A DNA stretch of 64,000 nt, from NCBI GenBank assembly GCA_920105625.2, contig OV050030.1:80689400-80753399 (forward strand), read 5' to 3'. Below, in pieces: positions 33,758 to 46,423 of the stretch (its first letter is position 1; the number at the start of each line of letters is the position of its first letter). Made by a program: the position numbers and the translations under genes. Origin of the DNA: Clusia tigrina (lineage: Eukaryota; Arthropoda; Insecta; Diptera; Clusiidae). The notes beneath the pieces were generated by a model that was not told the origin of the DNA, did no database searches, and saw only the letters and a program-made list of their open reading frames with translations.

Positions 33758-34527
33758 CATCAATAAATTGAAATATATAAAAATAATCAGACAATATCAA
33801 CAAAATGTCAGTATCAGGCAGCTGCTTCAAATCCAAAATGATGACATTTTAGAAAAATTACATTTTAAATGTCGGGCTCAACAAACAATTAAAAATAATG
33901 TTCCAATTAAAACATGAAGTCCATGAAATCCCGTAGCAACAAAAAATGTAGACCCAAATACTGAGTCTGCAATAGTAAAAGGAGCTTCAATATATTCGTA
34001 TCCTTGAAGGATAATAAAATAAATTCCTAAAATAATAGTAAAAAATAAACCTTGTGAAGTCTGTGAATGCTTATTGTCTATTAATCTATGATTTGCTCAT
34101 GTAATAGTTACTCCTGATGTCAATAGAATTGCTGAGTTTAGTAGGGGGATTTTAAATGGATTAAAAGGAATAATTCCTATTGGGGGTCAGGTTGCCTCTA
34201 ATTCAATTGATGGGCTTAGACTTCTGTGAAAAAAAGCTCAAAAAAAAGAGACAAAATATAAAATTTCTGAAATAATAAATAAAATTATTCCTCAGCGTAA
34301 TCCTACTGTTACATTATATGTATGTAAGCCTTGAAAAGTTCCTTCTCGAGAGATATCCTATCATCATTGAAATATAGTTAATGAAGCAATAATTAAACCT
34401 AAAATTAAAAGTGATATATTATATTGATTAAATCATTTTACTATACCGGAAACATTCCGATTGCGCCTGTTAAAGGTCATGAGCTGTAATCAACTAAATG
34501 AAAAGGATGGTTAGAGTGTGTAGACAT
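33758..34527 (-). pseudogene. COX3: COIII (NUMT)
   Basis: Starts ATG at 34527 (MSTHSNHPFHLVDYSSWPLT) and ends with EAAAWYWHFVDIV and WLFLYISIYWWG under the mitochondrial code. About 11 bp are missing near 34455, in the usual GAIGAMTTVSGM region, which shifts frame. Intact copies encode a core subunit of cytochrome c oxidase. Confidence 0.93.
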
Positions 34528-34544
34528 TAGGTAAAAATATATAA

Positions 34545-35214
34545 ATTTTAATTTACTTCTCTAGAATAAAGAGTTCTTAAAACTGCAAATACATACGATT
34601 GAATAATAGAAACAGCTGATTCAAGTATTAATAAAATAATTTATCTAATTAATAAAATATTAATTATAATTCTTGATATTGAAGGTCCAGTACTTCCAAG
34701 AAGAGTTAATAATAAATGACCAGCAATTATATTATTTGTAAGTCGTACAGCTAGTGTGCCTGGTCGGATAATATTTCTAATAGTTCCAATGGAGACTATA
34801 AATGGTATAAGAATAGCTGGTGTTCCTTGAGGGACTAAGTGAGCAAATATATGATTTGTTTGATTTAATCAACCATAAATTATGAATCTTATTCATAAAG
34901 GTAGGGCTTATCTTAAAGTTAAAGTTAAATGACTAGTTCTTGTAAAAATGTAAGGAAATAATCCCATAAAATTATTAAAAAGAATTATTGTAAATAGTAA
35001 AATAAAAATAAATGAAGATCCATTATGTCCTAATAATATTTTAAATCCTTTATGTAAAGTTAAAAAAATATTAGATCAAATAATATTAAATCGAGATGGT
35101 ATAAATCAATATAATGGAGGAATTATTAATAGTCCAAGAAAGGTACTTATTCAATTTAAAGATAAGTTGAATAAAGAAGACGAAGGATCAAATACAGAAA
35201 ATAAATTAGTTATA
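34545..35214 (-). pseudogene. ATP6: ATP6 (NUMT)
   Basis: Reads TNLFSVFDPSSSLFNLSLNW near 35200 and [16 protein letters not shown] near 34960, typical of insect ATP6, followed by the remaining membrane segments to about 34545. Confidence 0.9.
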
Positions 35215-35338
35215 ATTTTCAATTTATAGAAATAATTGATTTATTATTAATTTTTGATAATTTAGGTGCGATATGAAGAGTTGAATAATAATTTATTATA
35301 TTAAATACAATAAAAATTGTATTTCAGGAATTAAAAAA
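35210..35338 (-). pseudogene. ATP8: ATP8 remnant (NUMT)
   Basis: Very AT-rich 129 bp between ATP6 and tRNA-Asp, ending in the usual overlap with ATP6. The beginning of ATP8 is not recognisable; deletions are likely. Confidence 0.55.
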
Positions 35339-35400
35339 TATTAATTAAATATCAATAATTTTAGTTTGACAAACTAATGTTATATTTTAACTAATTTTTT
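35339..35400 (-). tRNA. trnD: Mitochondrial tRNA-Asp (NUMT)
   Basis: Minus strand ACATTAGTTTGTCAAACTAA contains anticodon GTC in a well-kept anticodon arm. Confidence 0.85.
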
Positions 35401-35470
35401 CATTAAGAGTAATAGCTAATTTACTATAAAATGGTTTAAGAGACCAACACTTGCTTTCAGTCACTTAATG
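35400..35470 (-). tRNA. trnK: Mitochondrial tRNA-Lys (NUMT)
   Basis: Minus strand CATTAAGTGACTGAAAGC ... GTCTCTTAAACC; anticodon CTT. Confidence 0.85.
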
Positions 35471-35471
35471 T

Positions 35472-35741
35472 TAGTTTATGTGAGTCATTACTCATTTAAT
35501 AAAATAATTAGTTGGAATTCTTTCAATAACAATAGGTATAAAATTGTGATTTGCCCCACAAATTTCTGAACATTGACCATAAAATAAACCTACACGATTA
35601 ATAAAGAAATTAGTTTGATTTAGGCGTCCAGGTGTTCCATCAACTTTTACCCCTAATGAAGGTACAGTTCATGAGTGAATTACGTATGCGGCTGTTACTA
35701 AAATTCGAATTTGTGAATTTATAGGGATAATAACTCGATTG

Positions 35742-35743
<2 letters not shown>
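35472..35743 (-). pseudogene. COX2: COII C-terminal third fused to COI (NUMT)
   Basis: Encodes [34 protein letters not shown] and [17 protein letters not shown], i.e. the CuA-binding part of COII. The N-terminal two thirds and tRNA-Leu are missing. At about 35741-35744 it joins COI in the same reading frame (HWYP|DNRV). Confidence 0.93.
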
Positions 35744-36924
<1,181 letters not shown>

Positions 36925-36926
<2 letters not shown>

Positions 36927-36990
36927 TTAAATGGGCGACAATAAGCAATAAACTGTAAATTTATTTATAACAATTTATTTCTTTTTAATC
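36925..36990 (+). tRNA. trnY: Mitochondrial tRNA-Tyr (NUMT)
   Basis: GATTAAATGG...TTTTTAATC acceptor stem and anticodon GTA in AACTGTAAATT. Confidence 0.85.
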
Positions 36991-37060
36991 AAACTTTATA
37001 GTCAAAAAATGATATTAGACTGCAATTCTGAAGTTTTTAGTTTAATAATTATTTCTTTTA
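36991..37060 (+). tRNA. trnC: Mitochondrial tRNA-Cys (NUMT)
   Basis: Follows tRNA-Tyr on the same strand; anticodon GCA in GACTGCAATTC; acceptor stem somewhat decayed. Confidence 0.75.
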
Positions 37061-37068
37061 TTAAAATT

Positions 37069-37137
37069 AAGGCTTAAAAGATCATTCTTATATCTATAAC
37101 TTTGAAGGCTATTCGATTTTTTAACTTACAGCCTTAA
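37069..37137 (-). tRNA. trnW: Mitochondrial tRNA-Trp (NUMT)
   Basis: Acceptor AAGGCT...AGCCTT and anticodon TCA in the minus-strand CCTTCAAAG. Confidence 0.85.
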
Positions 37138-38082
37138 AGTATATAATATATTAATGAAACAATTATTAAGCCAAAAATTGAAATTATGGAAAATATTAAA
37201 ATCATATTTATATAATTTTTTGAAAAATTAATTCTAGTTATTCAGTTATTTTCATAATAATTTAATGAAAATGCAGAATAACATAATCGGAGGTAAAAAA
37301 ATAAAGTAATTAATCTTGTTATAACTATTAATAACACAATAAATAATTGATTATTTGAAATTATTGAATGAATAATCAATCATTTTGAAAAATGGAGGTA
37401 GTCCTCCTAAAGACAATAAATTTTAAAAAAAATATATAATTTAAAAATTTTAGAATTTATTTGTGTAGAAAATAATTGATATGAAATATTTTAAATATAT
37501 TAAATATTAAGGTTAAAATAATATTAATAAAGGCATAAATTATAAAATAAATTAATCAAATTCTTTCGTTTAATCATATAGAAGATAAAATTCTGCTTAA
37601 ATGATTAATTGAAGAAAAAGTTAAAAATTTTCGTAAAGAAGTTTGATTTAATCCTCCTAATGCTCCAATAATTGCTGATATAATAATACAAAATATTAAT
37701 AAAGATATAATTATTGTATAAGAAATTAATAAAATAGGAGCTAATTTTTGTCAGGTCATTAAAATTAAAGCATTAATTCAGGGTAATCCTTCTATTACAG
37801 TGGGGAATCAATAGTGAAATGGAGCTACACCTCTTTTTATAAATAAGGAGGATAAGATTACATAATTTATTCAATTAAATAAACTTATTATAATTATTTC
37901 ATTTATGATTATAATAATAGCAAATAATAAAATTGAAAAAGCTAATACTTGAGTTAAAAATATTTTAGAGAAGCTTCAGAGGATATTAAACTATTTTTGT
38001 CTTTTATTAGGGGGATAAAAGACAATAAATTAATTTCTAATCCTATTCAAGCTCCTAATCAAGAATTAGAAGAAATTGAAAA
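37138..38082 (-). pseudogene. ND2: ND2, C-terminal part (NUMT), split by copia 2
   Basis: Position between tRNA-Trp and tRNA-Met, and AT-rich membrane-protein-like composition; the phrase ending ATTGAAAA at 38082 continues as GAAATTATTGAAC at 43231. Several frameshifts. The N-terminal end lies at 43231-43297. Confidence 0.85.
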
Positions 38083-38257
38083 TGATAAAACTAGACCGAA
38101 AGGTTTGAGTGTTTGTAGAGAACTAACTTTATTAATAGTATACATATGTTTGTACATGTAGCATGTGTGTACTTAAGTAAAGAAGTATTGGAAGTAAATA
38201 CAGTAGAAGTATTGGAGGTAAACACAGTGGGATATAATGTGATAAATATTCTTAACA
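38083..38257 (-). repeat. 3' LTR of copia 2
   Basis: 175 bp, TGATAAAA...CTTAACA on the plus strand. Confidence 0.95.
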
Positions 38258-38410
38258 CTCCCACTTTTATCATACATTTCATTTTAATTTCAAAATTTTA
38301 AAACAAAAAAAAAATTCTTTTCCTTTTCTTTTTAGGATTCATTAATATCTTGTTTTTTTTTAATTCAATAATATTCATGAGTTGTCTAAAACGCACAAAA
38401 TTTTCTTTTA

Positions 38411-38908
38411 CTAAGGGCTTTGTAAAAATATCTGCCACTTGCTGATTTGATGAAACATAATCATATTAAACAGATTGTTTTCATATTCTTCTCTAATAAA
38501 ATTAAATTTTACATCAATATGTTTTGTTCGCTTATGATATTCTCGACTTTTAATTAATCGAATACCTCCTTGATTGTCCATATTCAGATTAGTCTCTGGG
38601 TATTCGTCAGAAAGTATATCACGTAAAAGTTCTTTTATCCACATAAGCTCTTTGACGGCCTGGCAGCTTGCCACAAATTCAGATTCGGTAGTAGACAATG
38701 CAGCGCAGCGTTGTCTCTGTTATGCCCATGCAATGCACGTTGAACCCATCATAATAACAAGTCCACTGGTTGATTTTCTTGTAGTGACGTCACCAGCATA
38801 GTCGGCATCGCTAAAACAATTTAAAACAAAGGAATCTTTTGTTGGAAAAAGTATACCATACCCTTTTGTGCCATTCAAATATTTGAAAATTCGCTTTACG
38901 ACATTCAC
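38411..38908 (-). pseudogene. RNase H of copia 2
   Basis: 38908-38720 has the connection and NCFSDADYAGDVTTRKSTSG; 38698-38411 has STTESEFVASCQAVKELMW and NMDNQGGIRLIKSREYHKRT. One frameshift lies between them (about 38700-38720), and the end FHQISKWQIFLQSP is shifted relative to the usual VADIFTK block. Confidence 0.92.
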
Positions 38909-38961
38909 ATGTGCATTTGTCGGGTTTTCCAGGTATCTGCTAGCGTACCCAACAGCAAAAC

Positions 38962-39905
38962 TTATGTCTGGTCTCTTTGCATTAAATACATCAAACTACC
39001 AACCGCCTGTCTATACGGATAGCTCGACACTGCTGCACCATCAGCTAATGTTAGCCCAGTTGTCGAAATATCGCAGGGCGTACTAACTGGATCGTCTTGA
39101 TCCATGTTGAACTTCTTCATTAACTTTTCGGCATAACCATGTTGGTATACATGTAGACTGCCATCTGCCAACTGTCGAATTTCTAGTCCAAGGAAATGTC
39201 TAGCCTCGAATACTTTTAAGCTGAATGAATGCTTTAGGAATGCTAAAAGCTTATCTATGTCTGCCTCATCTTCTGCCGCAACTAGCCCATCATCGATGTA
39301 AATAGCCATTAGCAATCTTTTTGCACCAGCTTTGTTAGTGAATACGCAATTATACTTGCCACCAGACTGAATTTTTTAAGCATTGTTGAAAAAGTCTTAT
39401 TCCAACATCTTGAGGCTTGTTTCAATCCATATAAACTTTTCAGCAATTTACAAACTCGCCCGGTGTTGTCTGAATATCCTTCAGGTTGATGAACGTAAAT
39501 ATCTTCCTGGATGTCACCATACAAAAAAGCTGTTTTGATGTCAAATTGCTTCAATTCCAATTGTTCCGTTGCCGCTATACAAAGGATAGCCCTTATCGAC
39601 GTAAACTTGGCCACAGGACTAAAAGTCTCCAAATAATCAATCCCGTATTCCTGAGTAAATCCACGAGCTACTAATCTTGCTTTGTATCGTTATTCTTCAT
39701 TTTTAGTAGTATCTTTGATCGTGTATACCCATCTTGTGCTGATGACCTTAGTTTCTTTTGGTAGTTCATTTAAAAAGCACGTTTTGTTGCCATTGAGTGA
39801 ATTGATTTCCTCATCCATTGCCTGTTTCCATTCTTTGGCTTCTTTGCAGCTTCTTGCTTGAAGATAATTCGTTGGGGTTTGGCTGCTCGCCACAAAAAGG
39901 TGTTC
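38962..39905 (-). pseudogene. Reverse transcriptase of copia 2
   Basis: The N-terminus is in the frame at 40199-39690 (WKQAMDEEINSLNGNKT, STRWVYTIKD). 39632-39309 gives FDIKTAFLYGDIQEDIYVHQ and KLLKSLYGLKQASRCW. 39315-38962 gives the catalytic YIDDGLVAAEDEAD and FLGLEI. Frame changes occur at about 39690 and 39312. Confidence 0.93.
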
Positions 39906-40987
39906 CTCAGCTACAAATGCGTTAGGCGATTTAGATTGGCTATGCTGGTTACCGTTGTTTACGTCGAGATTCGTCGATTTACTACGTGGTCTGTCACTTA
40001 TAAAACTTTGCTCAGGTTCAGGTTTTTGTTCAGCACCCGGCACGTCGATATCTGAGAATGGAAGACTTTCACAGAATACCTCATCATCACTGTTCTCCAA
40101 AGATTCTGATTGTTGATGCTGTATACCATTCGCCATTTCTTCATTTTGTTCTGCATGCTCAGTAGATAAATCCATCACAGCTTCTGATGATTTTTCCAAA
40201 TTCGTTTTTGAATGCGACGTCTCGAGAAATTTCCACCTTGTTTGTTCTTGAATTGTATACTCTCAATCCCTTAATATCGTCTGCATATCCAACGAATATT
40301 CCTTTCTGGGATTTAGCATCCCATTTCAATCGCTTTTGCTTCGGTACATAAATAAATGCCTCCGTGCTGAAAACGTGCAAATTGTCTATTTTAGGTTGCT
40401 TACCAAACCACAGCTCAAAAGGGTGTTATTCCTTTTTGCGAACTAGTTCCTGTTCTGTTTAATATGTATACAGCACAATTAACAGGCTCCGCCCAAACAT
40501 TTTTGTCCAGATTCTTAGCATATATCATTGTTCTTGCTAATTCAACAATAGTACGCATTTCACGTTCAGCAGATCCATTTTGTTCTGGATTATATGGCAC
40601 CGTTTTGTGATGAGTTATACAATTTTTTCTCAGTAGTGAATCTACATTTTTGTTTATAAATTCAAGTCCATTATCAGAACGAAGTATTTTGATTTTTCGT
40701 CCCGTTTCAATTTTAACGTCGCCAATGTATCGTTCCAAGTACTTTAAGACTTCCATTTTTTCTTCAATAAAATATACTTTTCGATAATGCGAGAAATCAT
40801 CTTTTAGCAACAGAAAGTATTTCGATCCACCAACTGAAATCTTCTCCATCGGTCCACAGATATCCGCATGAACAATTTCTCCAACATCTGATGTTTTGCT
40901 CTTACTGATTGGAAAGGGCGTTCGATGCTGTTTTCCTAAAACACAAGCATCACAAAAATTATCGTCTTCATCGGAACGGCATGCCAA
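39905..40987 (-). pseudogene. Integrase and linker of copia 2
   Basis: 40987-40415 encodes the zinc-domain end (CDACVLGKQHRTPF), HADICGPME, LRSDNGLEFINK and PYNPEQNGSAEREMRT, so all three catalytic acidic residues are visible. A shift at about 40415 leads to 40380-40159 (KLHVF-like block, KGIFVGYADDIKGLRVY). 40199-39905 is the acidic linker before RT. Confidence 0.93.
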
Positions 40988-42310
40988 TTTTTTTAAGAAA
41001 TCGTTTACAGTGATCTAAGTTTTGATGCGAAAATTTGATGTACCATTCACTTATAGGACTTACGTTACTTTTCGTATAGTATACAAAATTATCAACTTGG
41101 TTTGATGGTAAATCAATTTTAATAATCAGTTTGTAAAATTTATCAACGCGAACTCCCACCAGCACTGCAGTTCCATTCTTTAAGAAAACACATCGTTGAT
41201 GATTCGATGTCATTTGAAGCCCTTTATCCATCGCGCTAATTGTCGAAAATAAATTCAAACGAAGCTCTGGTACATACAACACATTAGCTAAATGATTGCA
41301 TATCCATTTGTTGTTGTTGTACGATTTTATGTTGATCGCACCCCTGCCATAAGCTTTAATAGTGTTGTTGTTGCCCAAACGAATGTCCATAGCCACATCA
41401 AATGGCTGGTAAGTGACAAACCAGTTTTTGTTTTTCGTCATGTGGTCGCTGGCGCCCGAATCCACATACCATTCGTCTTTTTCGTCTATGCTTTTTGCCG
41501 CCTCCGCTTCACACACAAATGCACTGCCTTTCATTTGATCTTCACCAGTTTGCATCTTTCTTGCTTTACAGTTACGTTTCCAGTGCCCTGGCTTTTTGGA
41601 ATAAAAACATCTTCCAGACTTACCATCTGCATTGTTATTGTTGTTTTCAAATTTTTGTGAGTGTGCCTTTTGTTTTGCAAAAAGACCATTGCCGCTATCC
41701 ATGCCCTTGCCTAAGGTCTTCATACGAACTTCTTCTAGCACAAGTCTTGCTGTTAAATTTTCTAACGTCTGTTGCTCAGGGCTCGTCGCCTCCCATGCAC
41801 TGTAAAAATTAGAGAAACTCGAAGGAAGAGTCATCAATATTTTTGTTATTACCATTGATGATGAAACAGCTTCACCAACATCTTTCAGCTGCGACACAAG
41901 CGATTTCAGCTTTAAAATGTAAAGCAACATCATCCTCAGGGTCTTTTTCAAAACTGTAGAATTTTTGTTGTAGCCTGTGTACAGTCGACGCGGATTTACA
42001 TTCGTACACGTTTTCGAGTTTTTGCAACATTTCTTTAGCTGTCTTGCAATTCATTATATGCTGAAGTGGTTGCTGTCCAACTGACAATACGATAATTTGT
42101 TGAGCCTTGCTATCACTTCTCAACCACTTCGAATCCCGTACCACGCCCCTGGGTTCACCTACAATTTGTACCCGCAGCTACCGTGATTGGTTAATCAGAT
42201 ATACACTGCCACAAGTCACCTGCGTTCAGAATTACCTTAATCTGAAAACGCCACATATTCCATTGGTCAGCTCTTTCTAATTTTTCAATTCTTGCCAAAT
42301 TGCTTTCCAT
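40968..42310 (-). pseudogene. gag: gag and protease of copia 2
   Basis: An ATG at 42310 opens MESNLARIEKLERADQWNMW, with an early stop near 42197. 42144-41872 and 41951-40968 carry the rest. The knuckle is RCFYSKKPGHWKRNC, in which the first CxxC is C-F-Y-S (second Cys lost). The protease motif is EWYVDSGASDHMTKN. The 327-codon frame then enters the integrase zinc domain. Confidence 0.9.
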
Positions 42311-42429
42311 GTGGTTTTTTTAAAATTTAAATTTTTTAAATAACAATTATCAAAAACTTTACGTTCTGTCCAGATAATTTCCAAAAAAAACTTTACTTTA
42401 ACTTTATTTTCGTGTCTGGGCCCATAATC

Positions 42430-43230
42430 TGATAAAACTAGACCGAAAGGTTTGAGTGTTTATAGAGAACTAACTTTATTAATAGTATACATATTGAAAC
42501 GTGATAGCCCAGTGAAAAGGGATTGCATACTTTTAGGATCCCATCTGGAGAATGAGTGCCCCCTGTGAGTCAAGATGCAAACTATTCGAATAAAAGTTTA
42601 TTCAAGAACCATCTGCCGGTAATATCAAAAAGAATATTCTCGACTTCTGTCGAAGAGGATAGAAGCTTCTAGAAACTACGAGAATAGCGTAGAAGTTTCT
42701 ACACCAACCATTCGAAAACTATAAAAGCGACAAGACTGTTCAAACTGGAATACAGTAGATCAGAGATCGTAAAAGTGTGTACAGCTGGCATTTTAATCGA
42801 AGCAGCAGTATTGGCAGTATTTGTAATTTTGCAAAGTGATGAAATTCATTATTAAATAAAGTGATGAAATTACTTATTAAATAAAGTGACTAATGGTTTG
42901 TTAAATAAAGTGCAAATAATAACTAAGTAAACTTTAAGCCTAATATTAAATGTGTAAATAGCAATAATTAAATAAAGCTAATTATTTTAATTTAACCAGC
43001 GATTGTTTGATTACTACACAATCCAGTGGTACGAGTCCGAGTACAAAGAGTTAGAGGAATTGTCAGGAGGGCAATTTTGTAACAGAGTAAATTGTCAAGA
43101 GGACAATTTCGTAACAATATGTTTGTACATGTAGCATGTGTGTACTTAAGTAAAGAAGTATTGGAAGTAAATACAGTAGAAGTATTGGAGGTAAACACAG
43201 TGGGATATAATGTGATAAATATTCTTAACA
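42430..43230 (-). repeat. 5' LTR of copia 2, split by solo LTR
   Basis: 65 bp (42430-42494) plus 110 bp (43121-43230) equals the 175-bp LTR; ATAT is duplicated at the split. Confidence 0.95.
42495..43116 (+). mobile_element. Solo LTR of the deleted Ty3-type family, TSD ATAT
   Basis: 622 bp, TGAAAC...GTAACA on the plus strand, the reverse of the LTRs at 2296-2952 and 5379-6035. ATAT flanks it at 42491-42494 and 43117-43120. It has two rather than three of the 32-bp terminal repeats, which accounts for most of the length difference. Solo LTRs arise by recombination between the two LTRs of one element. Confidence 0.95.
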
Positions 43231-43297
43231 GAAATTATTGAACTAATTATTAAAACCATAAAAAATAAAATTTTAGATGAATTTTTAAAATTAAAAA
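43231..43297 (-). pseudogene. ND2: ND2, N-terminal end (NUMT)
   Basis: Continues the ND2 sequence interrupted at 38082 and ends at tRNA-Met. Confidence 0.8.
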
Positions 43298-43357
43298 AGG
43301 AATAAAACCTTTATAATTGGGGTATGCGCCCAATAGCTTTATTAGCTTATCTTTTTA
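43298..43357 (-). tRNA. trnM: Mitochondrial tRNA-Met (NUMT, altered anticodon loop)
   Basis: Minus strand AAGATAAGCTAATAAAGC and ATTGGGCGCATACCCC. Anticodon CAT is kept, but the two bases before it are CG rather than the usual TT, so U33 is lost. Confidence 0.85.
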
Positions 43358-43422
43358 TATTTTAGTGTATGACGCACAAAAGTTTTTGAATCTTTTAGAA
43401 ATAGTTTAATTCAATAAATATA
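43356..43422 (+). tRNA. trnQ: Mitochondrial tRNA-Gln (NUMT)
   Basis: TATATTTTAGTGTATGACGC... with TTTTGAAT in place of the usual anticodon loop TTTTGATT; anticodon TTG. Confidence 0.85.
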
Positions 43423-43485
43423 ATGAATGTAATTAAATTAGTTAATTTACTCTATCAAAGTAATCCTTTAGTCAGGCAATTCACT
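43422..43485 (-). tRNA. trnI: Mitochondrial tRNA-Ile (NUMT)
   Basis: Minus strand AGTGAATTGCCTGACTAAAG and anticodon GAT in CTTTGATAGAG. Confidence 0.85.
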
Positions 43486-43878
43486 AAATAAGTTAAAGTG
43501 CATGTAAAAATTAACAATATTAATTATCAGACAAGTGTTTTTTTTTATACATATTTTTTTGTAATTTTTTAATTTATTAACCATAAATTATTTAAAAATT
43601 AGGTAACTAAAAATGGGCAAACTTATTTTTATAATAATTTTTTAATTTAGATAATTTTTTTCTCCTATATATATAGAACTGGAATACTAAATTTTTACAT
43701 TAATAGATATCATAAATCATATAATATATTTATATAAATATATTATATTTATATGAACGTTATACCGATATAAAAATATATGTGATACAAAATTTAATTT
43801 TTTATATATTTATTCTTAAATTGTTATAATTGGGTTTTTTAGCTATATATATAGAAATTTATTAATTAAGTAAATATT

Positions 43879-43926
<48 letters not shown>

Positions 43927-44142
43927 TAATTAAGACTGGTATATCGTTTTTAAAACATGAAGCAAAATTTTTAGTACGGACTTGGTCGATATAATTAGAG
44001 TCATATGTTTTTAAATTTATTGAAAAAAAAAATGCAAAAAAAAATAAATTGATTACCTTTTAAAAACAGTGGTTGTAAAAAATTGACTAAATGTATATTT
44101 AATTATGAATAGTTATATATTGCAATTTTTGTTAATTATAAT
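43486..44142. other. Mitochondrial control region part (NUMT)
   Basis: Extremely AT-rich, next to tRNA-Ile as in insects, with a poly-T stretch near 43539, repeated CTATATATATAGAA motifs (43665, 43842), a duplicated ATTTATTAATTAAG and a (TA) run at 43884-43922. Ends where R1-like sequence begins. Confidence 0.8.
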
Positions 44143-45087
44143 AAAATTCAACAGTAAAGAATTCCGTGGGCGACAGCGATAAGTCACGAACAACAATGCA
44201 AGGAAGACATAGGACGAAGGAGACAAAACCAAAGTCTGAAGCCGTCCTTATCAAACCAGCAGAGGGTTTCAAATATGCGGATGTCCTGAAAAGCATCCGC
44301 TGCAATGTGAAACCAGAGGATGCACAGACCAAGGTACGATCGATCCGGAAAACAAGAGCAGGTGGGCTTCTGTTGGAGCTGGATAAAGGAGCAAAAGTGA
44401 CAACGGGCTTTTGTGAACTTTTAAAAGGTGCACTACAGGAGTCAGCAGTTGTGACTGATCTTAAGCCTTGAGCGACTATAGAGATACGAGATCTCGATCT
44501 GCTCGCCACAAAGGAAGAAGTACACCAAGCCGTAAAGGAGTCACTTCCCGAAAATATGAGAACTGCTTCCTATGAGGATATGGTAACAACTATAACAGCA
44601 CCAAATAGTCGAGAGCAGGTGCGAGCCTATGTAACGATGTCATCGGAGCTCGCCAATATACTGCTGAAGAAAGATCGCATCGGGATCGGATGGGTTAACT
44701 GCAGATTAAGGCCTGGGCATAACACAAAATTCCGATGCTTTGCTCCTGGTCATCTAACATGGCAGTGCAAAGGACCTGACAAGAAAGGTCAAGGCCTGTG
44801 CATACGATGTGGCGAAACGGGGCACAAATTAAAAGAGTGCAGTAACACCCCAATTGCTGCCTCTGCGTTGATGCTCAATGCAGTCCGGTAGACCATATCC
44901 TGAGCTCAAGTAGATGCGCGATGAGCAAAAAATTGACATCTAAATGAAAGTGCTACAAGGAAACATGCACAGAAGCAGAGTGGCTGACGCATTACTGGAC
45001 CAAATTAGTATAGAGCAGAAAGCAGACATTGTAGTAATCAGTGAGCAATATAGGGAAAAAGTAAGCGGAACATGGCTTGCAGAGCCT
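44143..45087 (+). pseudogene. R1-like element fragment: ORF1 C-terminal half and start of ORF2
   Basis: Inverted relative of 61760-62640. ORF1: GDSDKSRTTMQGRHRTKETK to about 44470, then a stop (TGA for CGA context at 44469), then 44556-44891 with RLRPGHNTKFRCFAPGHLTW and CIRCGETGHKLKEC, two CCHC knuckles; the first has lost a Cys. ORF2 starts at 44944 right after the ORF1 stop (TAAATG) with MKVLQGNMHRSRVADALL, the endonuclease start, and is cut at about 45087. Confidence 0.9.
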
Positions 45088-45523
45088 CAAGCTCCTGTAG
45101 GTGACTATAAATTTGGTCTGAATCTCGGTGGTCCATCGTACCTATCGCCCATTTCAGAATTTCCCAGCCAGCGTCAATTAGTGACCGGCATATCCTCCCC
45201 TTTAGGGACAGTGATTTTTCTTTTTCCAGAAATCTCCTCAATATTACCTCTATTTCCCGTGTCGAAGTATCGCATCTACGCTTTAGTTCAGTACCGCTGG
45301 CCGCTGTATGTCTCTCACATAATTTCCTCGTTGTCTCTTGCATGCCCTTAAACTGCTTCAGAATGATCTTTAATTCTGTTCGTGGTAAATCAGTCACAAT
45401 CACCCAATAGTCTTTGGCGAACCATACATCTCCTGTTTTCTCCAGTAATATGTCCGTGTCTGGTAATTTGTCGAACCGTACTCCTGCACGTACCCCGTTG
45501 GTATCCGCCAGCATCATCACCAA
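45087..45523 (-). pseudogene. Env-like remnant (errantivirus type), probably from element B
   Basis: The open minus frame begins MVMMLADTNGVRAG. It contains a Leu/Arg-rich stretch (EVILRRFLEKEKSLSLKGR) followed by LIDAGWEILKWAIGTMDHRD, which resembles the fusion-peptide-like region (GLINxLGxxxKxITGxLDxxD) of insect errantivirus envelope proteins. The rest of the surface and membrane parts is missing: it runs into R1-like sequence at 45087. Position downstream of pol of element B agrees with env. Similarity is by eye and moderate. Confidence 0.45.
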
Positions 45524-46420
45524 TATGATCTAGAACCGTACATAAAAGTAAATGTTTACACTAAACATACGCTTAATCCTGGATATATTATAACATGCTT
45601 ATTCTATAGTTGAATTCATTCATTCAATTTACGTCCACTCGTTCTTTCCCCTTACATTATTGGTTTGCTACTGCATCCTGGAGGAAAAGAGGACTGGACT
45701 ATGTGTTTTCATAGCCATATAGGGCATTATATTTACTTTATTTAACGGTTAATTATTCTACTTTAACAACTGAGTGATATTAACTCTATTCAACTTCGAG
45801 CAATTTTATTTGCCTCTCTGCCCACAACAAGACTATCCCAGATAAACCTGTTTATGTCCAAAAGTTTTGCAGTGCATGACCAAATTTCTCACAGCATATA
45901 ACTACTCTATAAATTTCAATTTACTACTAGCCCAGTATGTATATTATAATTTGGTAACCTAAATATATTATTCTAATATAATATATACAAGTACATCTCA
46001 AATCCCACACGCTAATTTCCTAATTGGTAAACCGAAAAATCTATGTATATTTACATGTAGCCTACTGTAGTATGTAAATCTCTGCAGATTCCCAATTTTC
46101 CAACGTATGACCCTATATACTTACTTTTCTTTTTTTTTTCCAATATACGTTAATATACCATATTTAAACGTATCCTCCGCTTATAGCGATCCAAAAGTGG
46201 GAGTAGGGTAACTATGATAAAAATTATTGTCAGCAGTCATGTACTACAGAATGACCTACTTCTTTTCGTGACGGTTGCATTGGTAAAATATTTCAGCGTT
46301 GCAAATAACCTTTTTTTTACTCTTTTCGTTTCAACACTTGTTGCTTACATTTTGCCCTGTCAGACACCCCGAATTGCTTCATTCTTCTATTATGTCAGCA
46401 CAATTCCATACCGAAATCTG
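45524..46420. other. AT-rich stretch without recognised features
   Basis: No frame, LTR or repeat of the other families was recognised. It could hold the remainder of env and the missing 3' end of element B, too decayed to identify. Confidence 0.4.
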
Positions 46421-46423
46421 CTA

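Larger units (their letters stand above)
38083..43230 (-). mobile_element. Ty1/copia retrotransposon 2 inside the NUMT
   Basis: LTRs of 175 bp (38083-38257; and 42430-42494 plus 43121-43230, the latter split by a solo LTR) differ at one position seen by eye, so the insertion is young. Flanks are GAAAA (38078-38082) and GAAAT (43231-43235), a 5-bp duplication with one mismatch. The minus-strand PBS TTATGGGCCCAG (42417-42428) is copia type, and the PPT AAAAGTGGGAG sits at 38258-38268. The coding part has several frameshifts despite the similar LTRs. Confidence 0.95.

Noticed and set aside
43486..44142. AT-rich stretch as a nuclear promoter or MAR
   Set aside because: It sits next to tRNA-Ile in mitochondrial order and is best read as the control region.
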